64,000 nt of DNA from Lumbricus rubellus (lineage: Eukaryota; Annelida; Clitellata; Crassiclitellata; Lumbricidae), in contig OX243822.1 of assembly GCA_945859605.1 (NCBI GenBank), positions 16,498,671 to 16,562,670 on the forward strand, written 5' to 3'. Position numbers and translations under genes: made by a program. This document shows positions 56,031-64,000 of this stretch, one piece after another. Every line of letters begins with the position of its first letter. Within the stretch, counting starts at the first letter, position 1. The notes below the pieces were generated by a model that saw only the letters and a program-made list of their open reading frames with translations, was not told the origin of the DNA and did no database searches.

Positions 56031-57324
56031 GTTGCGATGGAAACTGGCCAAAATTTAGACTTTTGCAGAAAAATATTCGATTGTATTATTTTTTCCATAG
56101 TGGTGTGTGATAACACTATACATCGAATCATGCCCACGAACCATATTTTTCAAACACTCACTTACCAGAATCAGTCATTTTAAAAAAAGAGCAGAGGTCG
56201 TGTCGTAGCAAGCTGTCATCAAACTTCAGGACATTCTACAGGTCGAAAGAGAAAAAAAACACAGGACATTTTATAGAGCATTTATAATACAAAAAATCCA
56301 GTAAAATTTTATTTATGCTGAGCTACAGAATATCATCAATCAGCAGCATCTCCTCATCATTAGCATATTGCCATAACTTAGTTTTATTTTATAAACTGAT
56401 CTTGAGCTGTATAGTTGTCTTTGTAAAACGTAAAAAATTTATTTAAAAAAAATTTCTTTAGAAAATTTTTAGTACAAATATTTTTTTTAAAAATTTGAGT
56501 CGCGGCAATGAAAGAGGTTTACCGGGAACACAGCATTATTTTTTACCTATCCATTCTGACAAGTTTTTTACTCTTTGACAATTTATATTTTTACTATCAG
56601 CTTCTAAAGAAACACAGACAGATTTTGCAAGCTTATGACTGGTTTAAAACAAGCACAAATTCACAGGAATATATAATCAAATTGGAATTTCACCTTTGAT
56701 TCAACTTTAAGTATGTACGAAATTTTGTCATTGTCGAGCAGAAAGGAACCCAACGTCAGTCATTAAATAAGTACCTGAATAAAAACAAAATTCATGATTT
56801 CAGAGAGCAAGGTATAAAATGTTTGACTGGTCTCACCACATCTATCTTTGTCAGAGCCATTTATATACAGTTATCAGCAACCACTGACTCTACCTGGTAT
56901 GATTTTATAACACTAATGTCATTCAAATGACTTTAATGTTTAAGGATCATTCCATATCAATTCCAAAAATTTTTCCAAAAGTTCCAGCTCGACCATCTCG
57001 GATTTCAATGCAAATTTTACAGAATGTTTATTAAGATTTTAGCGAAACAATACCAAATTTCAGCTCAATATCTTAAGTAGTTTTATGAAGATATTAAATC
57101 TTAAAGACATCTGTGGTGCCCTCGTTTTTGACGTTTTGGCACTCACGCACATGAGATGGTCGAGCTGCAGTCATTTGTTGAATTGAGGCGGAATGAAAGA
57201 AAAAATTTATGCCGAATCCCTGAAATTGATTTTCACAAAGCTGAATAATCTTTGGAAACGAAACTGTGTTATCAACACTTTTGGGGTAATCCCGAAGACT
57301 GCATGACCGTCCATGTAAACAATA
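56031..57324. other. Spacer with a MITE end and a small inverted repeat
   Basis: 56490-56545 resembles the right end of the 52085 MITE (gagtcgcggcaatgaaa, accgggaacacagca). agctcgaccatctc at 56987 and its complement at 57152 flank about 150 bp. No coding sequence supported. Confidence 0.5.
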
Positions 57325-57869
57325 TGACCGCCCATGATATATATAAAATAGAGCGCTGCGGTCTTAGCTTTGAATTCTATATTTACTCTGGTAATCTTCT
57401 AGAATGGCTCGGTAGCAAGTACACAATATTGTGGCCACAGATCAGCGCGGAATAGAGCGGTCACGTGTGGCAATCAATAGCCCAATGTTTCCAACAAGCA
57501 TGCCATAAATTTTTTATTCATTTAATAATTACTTATAAATAGCGGCAGTCAAATGACAGTTGAACTGAGGATAACAATTCTTGGTAAACAGTTCTGTCAG
57601 ACTAATGAAAATCATTTTCCTAAAATAGAAGTGGGATTGGTTAAAAGTTTTATACTTTCACAAATGGGATAAAAGCAATTAAACACGTGTTAAAAATTAT
57701 ATGTATTAGATGGATGATTTATTTTAAAAGTCATGTATTTCAACATGTATTTTCGTTAAAACAGCTTCGATTTCAGGTCTAAAAAAACCTGCATCCAGCT
57801 TCCATTTCTAAATACCTTATTTCTTACTAGATGTACCCGGCCACGCGTTGCTGTGGCTGAAAAGACCGT

Positions 57870-58145
57870 CTAACCATCCCTCCCTGCCTCCATTCCCATG
57901 CCTCCCTCCCCCTGGCACTCTCCCTCCCGTCCCACCTCCCCTTTCCCCCTAATCTCATCCCTCTCCTCCCCTCCGCTCTCCCCATCCGCCTCCCCTTCCA
58001 TTCCCCCTCCCCTCCCCTCCCCTCTACCCTCCCTCTTCCCCTCCCCATCCCTTCACTCCATTGCCTTCCTGCATCCCTCCCTCCTTCCCCTCCACTCCCT
58101 CTTCGTCCCGCTCCCTCTTACTCCTTTCCACCCTGATACCGTCCC
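57870..58145. repeat. Polypyrimidine tract (CCCTCC)n
   Basis: C/T-rich sequence of about 270 bp inside the retroposon-like insertion. Confidence 0.9.
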
Positions 58146-58540
58146 TTCCCGACATCGACATATGCGCGGAATGAATTAAAAGAATGAAAATTGAAAAGGA
58201 AAATAAGAAATCTGAAACATATTATTTCTGTAATATCTCCGAGGTTTAATCTCCGACTTAATGCTGGTTTTGGTGTGTAAGATATGGCACTATAAAAACA
58301 CGCGCAACGAATGCAACATTGTGTGTAATGTAAATCGCTGGATTGGAATGGAAAGCTGTGTTAAGATTTGTGGAACAGATTGCGTTAGTTGCAAAAAAAG
58401 CATATACAAACCCGCTCGTGTGGAAGGTTCTAAAGCAATTGCTACAATTTTTGTGCGTACTGGTACCTAATACCGTAAGTATTCAAACACACCTATTCCC
58501 AATTTTTTCCCCGACGATTTAATATTAATTTTGAAAATTG

Positions 58541-58637
58541 GAGCGCACTATCGACCGCCATATTTACACACATAATGTTTAACGTCGTTTGTGCTGACGT
58601 CACGGAAAATATGGTGTAAATATGGCGGTCGAGCTGT
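58541..58637. repeat. Hairpin: gaccgccatatttacac arms
   Basis: gaccgccatatttacac near 58552 and gtgtaaatatggcggtc near 58614, separated by about 45 bp that include tgacgtca. Confidence 0.9.
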
Positions 58638-58737
58638 GCTGCAATTTTAGACTTATAATGCAAAGTTGTTTTTTGTGTGGAAAAGATTGTGCTTTTTCCG
58701 GAAAAAAGCATCTGGTAAACATGTACACTCCGTGTCC

Positions 58738-59012
58738 GTACTCCAAACAATATGGCTGCCAAAAAATGCAATAAAATTAGAGCGTGACCTATCGAAGACA
58801 TCGCAACATGCATCCCAAGTCCCAACTTAAAAGCGTGAGGGTCTGTTAGGGTTTCAGGTTAGGCGTCGTTAGGGTCGGTTAGGGTTAGTTTTAGGGTTAA
58901 TGCAGTCATTCTGCTGAAATTGAAGCTGAATTGATGAACAATGTCGTCAATAGGTCGCGCTCTAATTTGATTGCATTCGTTGGCAGCCATATTGTTTGGA
59001 GTACGGGCACGC
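58738..59012. repeat. Hairpin with TTAGGG-like loop
   Basis: gtactccaaacaatatggct and the following 37 bases are repeated in inverted orientation near 58955-59012 with few differences. The loop (58836-58905) reads gttagggtttcaggttagg, gttagggtcggttaggg and onward, resembling degenerate telomere repeats. Confidence 0.88.
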
Positions 59013-59479
59013 AGTTTGCGTGTTTACCGCATCTTACAACACGGTGGTCTTGGAATGGAACGTTTTGGTAAAATTTTCAAAACAATCGGTCCAGCAAATT
59101 TCCGAGAACACTCATAACATAGGAAGTAAAGTTTAATTTTTATTTATATAGATTTCTAAATACCTTCATTTTAATTATTTACTTGTTTAATTTACGTGCT
59201 TACTTTCGCGGAAACATTGGGCTACTTATTGGGCTATTGATCGCCGCACGTGACAGCGCTCTATTCAGCGCTGACCTGTGGCCACCATATTGTTCACTTG
59301 CTACCGAGTCGTTCTAGAATATTACCACTTGACTCGTATTTACTGCATATTTTCCATCATTTAAAATTTTCTGAACTTGGCGGTTTTACTTAGATCTCGC
59401 GCTGATTAATTACTTAGTGAGCGCATTTGTCGCATGACATTATGGTGATAGGTCGCAGCGCTCTATTTCAGCTAAGTCG

Positions 59480-60437
59480 TTGGCAACCATATTATTTTGA
59501 ATATATGCAGTTCTCATCAGGATTAGTCAGAATCGGATAGTGATATTTTTAGGGTTAGGATTAGTGTCGTCATCGATCCCCGATACTATAGTTTCGCCCA
59601 AATCATTTAGAAAATCGATATCGGAGATCCGGTCGATATCAGTAACTGTTCTGGAATTCTGGTTTTGGCGATTCGGGTCTAAACACAATGAAGCACATGC
59701 TAACTTACCGTTATGGTGATCGGTCAAAGCAGTTCAATGCGATGTACAACATGTCATACTATCAACGAGCAAACACAGCCAATGAGACACCTCACTTACA
59801 GGGCATTTCACATATTTTGATCGTTAAAATCATTATTTTTCAAATATACCTCGCGCTTTAAAATGGCGGATTGCATCATTGCACAGGGCCCTTCTTCTTG
59901 CAGCCATACCCACTGTGATGTATTCGTGCGCGTTGTAACCGAAATGTCGTAAAAAGAGTCCTTCAATAAACTGTGAAATTCGTAGAATTAAGCGATTATT
60001 TAATTAATCGGAGGCAATGGTTGTCGTATTTATATGTTTTGAATATGCTTCATACGCTTTGTTATAAAATATAATTACTATCCTACATAATATTTATTTT
60101 AATTTTCCACTAAATTATCATCCAAGGCGCGTAGTGGATTCACGCATCTAAGTAAGTATGTAAGCGATCTGTGATCGTGATCGAAATCTCCTAAATTCTA
60201 AAGCGCTATACTCCAAAGAGAAGCGTGTGGCACCAGCTTATTCACAAGCGCTGCGTTGAGTCAAAAGTGTTGTCCGTTAGAGTAGTCCATGGTGGTCCCC
60301 CATAGGATCAGAGGTAGTGGAAGAGATAGCCTACTAAAGGCTACTTAGGCCTATCAGTAAGAGTCAATAATTGAAATTTATACTAAACGTGGTAAACATA
60401 ATTACATACATATAAATATTTCACTATTCTATTTAGA
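59480..60437. other. No gene recognised
   Basis: AT-rich sequence. The phrase gcaccagcttattcaca at 60230 also occurs near 11620, a minor shared repeat. Confidence 0.35.
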
Positions 60438-60718
60438 CCCACGGCAGCGGTTGTGTAGCGGTTTGTTCTGTGCCTTGTAAGAGGAGGTTTGAAGGTTTGA
60501 ATCTACCTCAAGCCACGTCGGACAAGTTGTTCGCCCAAAATTGTCTTTGAGGAAGGCAATGGGAAACCACCTCACTCATCTCATGCTAAAAGGTGGCTTT
60601 GAAGCCAGCGACAACCCGACAGAAAACTCATCATCATCGTCGTCGTCGTCATCATCATCATCTACATCATCGTCGTCGTCGTCGTGGTCGTCGTCGTCGT
60701 CATCATCATCATCATCAT
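60438..60718 (+). mobile_element. SINE of a second tRNA-headed family
   Basis: A head with ggttgtgtagcggt and box B-like GGTTTGAATCT, then gaggaaggcaatgggaaacc and gaagccagcgacaacccgac, and a (TCA/TCG)n tail. A hAT element interrupts the tail, which resumes at 61578-61640. A tRNA origin is weaker here than for the first family. Confidence 0.65.
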
Positions 60719-61577
60719 CAGTGGCGTAGCTACCATGTGTGCAATGTGTGCAAAGCACACGGGCCCAAGGCCTCCAGAGGCCCACAAAGATTGCTAAATA
60801 ATTTTTTTATTGATCGAACCTAATTAGTAATTCGCATTATTTTGTGGCAAATGTAGTTTTTGTGAACACACTTTACTTTACTGATGCAGTGACGCCAGTC
60901 AACCGCCGTGCTGTTGACAGGAAAATTTGTAGGCCCTACTGAACTTCTTTTAACTTGTGCTTTTGTCTCGAGTCATGAAAAAGGACTAACATAGTTTTAA
61001 GTTGAGAACAAGAAACGAATCACACCATGCAGCGTAAGATTCCTATTTCGCTGAATCGCTTTCCTATTCAAGTGGCATGGGTGTGCTTATGCTAAGATAA
61101 GTGTAATAATTAATGTTGTAATTAAACGGTGCGCCACAGAAATCTCATACTTGTCACAGTCATACTCGTATATTCCGGTCATTTTCTGAATAATTATGGT
61201 AACGGTAGTGACCTAACATCTCCCTCAACCAGGGTGCGAATGGTCGGGGTTTGAGGTGGTAAGCTTAGTTAAGTCTTCTTGTCACTTTTTCACAACCAAA
61301 CTTTAATCCTCATACTGCTCTCAACTTCTCTCAGCTCTCACTCCACAATCAGTTTATCTGTCTCATTCGTGCTGCATTCGTGTTTATTATGTGAGTTGCA
61401 TTGCATGTATTAAATCTAATAGCAAAAATATCATAAGTCAACGTCTGACCCCCCCGTGTATTTTTTTACAATTCTCATGCTGATTGCATGAACACAAAAT
61501 ACCGGCCTAACGAGGTCAATCAGGGGCCCATGAGGAACTTCTGCACACGGGCCCATGAAAAGCTAGCTACGCCACTG
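60719..61577. mobile_element. hAT element family D, copy 2
   Basis: Termini CAGTGGCGTAGCTACCATG and agctagctacgccactg, flanked by atcatcat on both sides (60711-60718 and 61578-61585). Because the target is a TCA microsatellite, the duplication is not independent evidence, but the termini match copy 1. No transposase motif seen in the 859 bp. Confidence 0.82.
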
Positions 61578-61595
61578 ATCATCATCATCATCATT

Positions 61596-61639
<44 letters not shown>

Positions 61640-61640
61640 T
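61578..61640. repeat. (TCA)n tail, right half
   Basis: Continuation of the SINE tail beyond the hAT insertion. Confidence 0.85.
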
Positions 61641-61779
61641 TAAACTTTTGGTACTTTTGTGAAATAATTTTTACTTTTAATGGGCATGTATCGAAAGGAA
61701 TTAGGCCTACGTCGCCATCAGAGATTACAGGCCTAAGTTTAGGAAAAATAAGTAAGGCTTTATTGGACTTACAGGAAAC

Positions 61780-62090
61780 GGGTGGGTGAATGAATGAAGG
61801 AATGAATGAACGAAGGGACAGACGGATTGGTGGATGAGTGGGTGAGCTGGTGGATTGAATTGGTGTGTGGGTGGGTGGGTAGATGAATGAATGAATGAAT
61901 GAATTGACGGACGGACGAATGGGTGGGTGTGTGGGCTGGTGGATGGATGGATTGGTGAGTGGGTGGGTGGATGAATGAAGGAATAAATGAGCGGACGGAG
62001 AAATGGATTGGTGGGTGGTCTTGTGGATGGATTGTTTGATGGGTGGGTGAATAAATGAATAAACGGACGGACGGACGGACGGATGTCAAT
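61780..62090. repeat. GAAT/GGGT minisatellite
   Basis: Three or so long units, each with atgaatgaatgaa, then acggacgg, then gggtgggt and ggatggatt, ending with GGAC units at 62065-62085. Confidence 0.88.
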
Positions 62091-62504
62091 GACTTTCACG
62101 CATGTTAGATATAAACATAGGGCCTACGTATTGTATTATATGCACACTTGCTTATTTACATTCAAACATAGTGGTCCCCGTGTGTTTAATTTGTACAGGT
62201 GCAGTGACCTCTGACCTACAAACGGCTGAGTCTTAGCAAAACCGCTGCCATGGGCTAAAAGCTAAGCTAGGAATGCATCATTTGAGAAAAGGGTGGTGGA
62301 TGAGAAAGGAGGAAGAAGTAACAAACAGCGTGCACCATATAGGCTATTAGCAGGCATGAATCACGAAGTATAATTGTGGGTACCTTGCCATAGATACAAG
62401 GATACTAACAAAAATTGTAAGAACTTTCGGCGATTGTTTTAAGAGCATATTTGTCAACAAAGTACACTAAATAGGCTACATAGGTCACTTCGTTGCAATA
62501 GGGG

Positions 62505-62870
62505 ACGGACCGACGGACGGACGGATGGGTGGATGGATGGATGGATGGATGGATGGATGGATGGATGGATGGTTAGACAGGCAAACAGAGAGAGTCAGTT
62601 ACATAGAGGGACGGACGCACGGACGGATCGATAAGCAGACATACAAGCTTTTACTTAGACAATCAGTCACACGGCCAGACAGGCAGTAAGAGAGTCAGGC
62701 AGGCAGGCACACAGACATATGGACGCACAGACGGACAGACGGACGGATGGATGGATCGATAGACAGACAGACAGTCAGATGGCCACACAGCACACAGCCA
62801 CAAGGCCAGACAAGCAGTAAGAGAGTCAGGCATGCACACACACAGACAGATGGACGGACTCTTCCTTAGC
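62505..62870. repeat. GGAC/GGAT/GACA arrays with an approximately 120-bp duplication
   Basis: (GGAT)n at 62520-62572. The phrase gcagtaagagagtcaggca occurs at 62682 and 62815. Confidence 0.9.
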
Positions 62871-63405
62871 AGGTGACCCAGTCACCCAGGCCAGCCAGCC
62901 GACCGTAAATTGGCGGTCAAAGTTCACATAGGGTAATACTGCAGGCTGGAGATGTGCCCCTTTCCCCACCACTGCTTTCGTATCTGGCCTGAGTCATCTC
63001 CTTCCCCTCAAAGCCGGCCTTTCCCCTCTCCCACTCTCCAGATTGACTGGTCGGTATATAGAAGCAATTACTGGGCTCAACTGGCACCCGCTCTTAATTG
63101 GGATTTAAGCCCACGAAGTAACCTGTACTTGCCAGGATTCCGTCCTTTCATCGCCAAGATAGGTCAAGCTTTCCACAATAGCCCGTGGATACCATCTTAC
63201 CAAATGGAAAGTTACGTTGCTACTTGGTTAGCTGATTTTCTATTTGTCGGTAGTGTGTAGTCATTTATCAATGAGGCTTTGAGTTGTAGTCCTAGTAGTG
63301 CGGAAATTACTGATCTATTTGAAATGCTATAGCAAGACTAAGAAGGATTTATCACGAGTAAACGCTTCTAGCTGCAGTGGGAGACAGTTCGCGACCTTAA
63401 AACTA
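62871..63405. other. No gene confirmed
   Basis: A 102-codon + frame (62952-63260) has non-repetitive composition (SNYWAQLAPALNWDLSPRSN and onward) but no known domain and no splice context. Confidence 0.3.
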
Positions 63406-63409
63406 TATA

Positions 63410-63800
63410 GTTCTATGTCCACTTTTTTGAAAAATCAACCTAACGCTATATCCGTTATGGCGGTTACATGGGCTATGTCCTCAGCCGTCTAGCTTAACTG
63501 GAAACGCTTTGTATAGCTCTTATGCCAGTACAAAATAGTTCTATGTCCATAAATTTGGAAGGTTTTTCAAAGCTATAGAGGCACATGTCCACAGCCAATA
63601 GAAAGTGTACTTTGTGTCACGTGGTTGTTAGGTGACAACGTTCTATGTCCTCAAAAATACACAGCGATTTATGGATGTGTGAGATATTTCTATACAGTTC
63701 TATGTCCATAGCCAAGGTGACAACGTTCTATGTCCTCAAAAATACACAGCGATTTATGGATGTGTGAGATATTTCTATACAGTTCTATGTCCATAGCCAA
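63410..63800. repeat. GTTCTATGTCC motif cluster with an exact 85-bp duplication
   Basis: GTTCTATGTCC occurs at 63410, 63538, 63640, 63697, 63725 and 63782. 63631-63715 and 63716-63800 are identical 85-bp copies. The remaining 200 bases of the window show nothing. Confidence 0.92.
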
Positions 63801-64000
63801 TAGCAGTAAGAGATTAGAACACGTGACCCAGACTTGTTGTCTGACTTAATGGTGACGCTTACAAACCCAACTTGCAAAAAACCCGAAATGTAGACGATTA
63901 TTTTAACCGGCAGTGCGAATACAAGATTAAAAGGATAGCTTTTACGAAATATAATAGTATTCTGTGAAAAAGTTCAAGCCAAACGGAAATATAACAGCAG

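Larger units (their letters stand above)
57826..59151 (+). mobile_element. Retroposon-like insertion with a 15-bp target duplication
   Basis: The 15-mer atttctaaatacctt occurs at 57804-57818 and 59152-59166. The insertion starts ACTAGATGTACCCGGCCACG, as at 10923, and ends tttatttatatag. Duplication length and TA-rich end suggest retroposition, but no reverse transcriptase is visible. The interior holds a polypyrimidine tract and hairpins. The class is unresolved. Confidence 0.65.
57325..59475. repeat. Outer palindrome of a nested inverted-repeat complex
   Basis: The left arm (57325-57495) and right arm (59205-59475) are inverted copies. Shared blocks include ctcggtagcaagt, ttgtggccacag, gaatagagcg, cacgtg and caatcaatagcccaa. 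A retroposon-like insertion at 57826-59151 occupies the centre, and that insertion contains two smaller hairpins of similar sequence. Confidence 0.75.

Noticed and set aside
58261..58470. Cys-containing 69-codon frame
   Set aside because: It lies inside a retroposon-like insertion and matches nothing I recognise.
62952..63260. 102-codon frame of ordinary composition
   Set aside because: No known motif, no splice or promoter context; mentioned only as unresolved sequence.

Overview
This window looks like nuclear DNA of a marine invertebrate, most likely a deuterostome such as an echinoderm, hemichordate or cephalochordate. That placement is inferred from the repeat landscape: hAT MITEs with 8-bp target duplications, L2-like LINE tails ending in (ATGA)n, tRNA-headed SINEs, a THAP-domain exon and a strong excess of the palindrome TAGGCCTA. 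There are no operons, no ribosome binding sites and no long single-copy coding sequence. Nearly all long reading frames are translations of microsatellites, so they are omitted as genes.

Layout. 1-7 kb: a Tc1/mariner-type fold-back element whose arms are a TGGCA pentamer satellite, a 46-bp minisatellite, a THAP zinc-finger exon (minus strand, broken at an A6 run), and three hAT-type elements nested one inside another (5927-6934), the outermost still carrying a transposase C-terminus. 7-25 kb: a perfect 36-bp hairpin, MITEs of several hAT families (A, B, D, F, G), SINE copies and a dense microsatellite belt. 25-31 kb: a 5'-truncated LINE with an intact 457-codon reading frame inserted in a CATC microsatellite, a 68-bp minisatellite, and a 1.2-kb hAT element carrying an L2 fragment. 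31-40 kb: the most gene-like stretch, with several spliced-exon remnants resembling the C-terminus of an uncharacterised animal protein family, surrounded by long inverted-repeat elements and LINE fragments, ending in a 44-bp satellite with higher-order structure. 40-48 kb: microsatellites, SINEs and a CpG-rich stretch at 44.9-45.8 kb that could be a promoter or first exon. 48-57 kb: a 36-bp minisatellite, several L2 3' ends, a near-perfect 101-bp inverted duplication and a decayed Tc1-like transposon. 57-64 kb: nested palindromes around a retroposon-like insertion with degenerate TTAGGG units at the centre, a SINE whose TCA tail was hit by a hAT element, and a tandem 85-bp duplication.

How the parts relate. 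The tRNA-headed SINEs and the L2-like LINE fragments share the same 3' tail (GAGCGCCTCTGA ... GGGCGCTATA), which fits SINE mobilisation by the L2 machinery. At least nine insertions keep perfect 8-bp target duplications, so hAT activity has been the main recent shaping force. I found no convincing new multi-gene system. The most unusual items are the three-level hAT nest, the perfect hairpin at 7064-7138, the higher-order 44-bp satellite and the palindrome nest at 57.3-59.5 kb.
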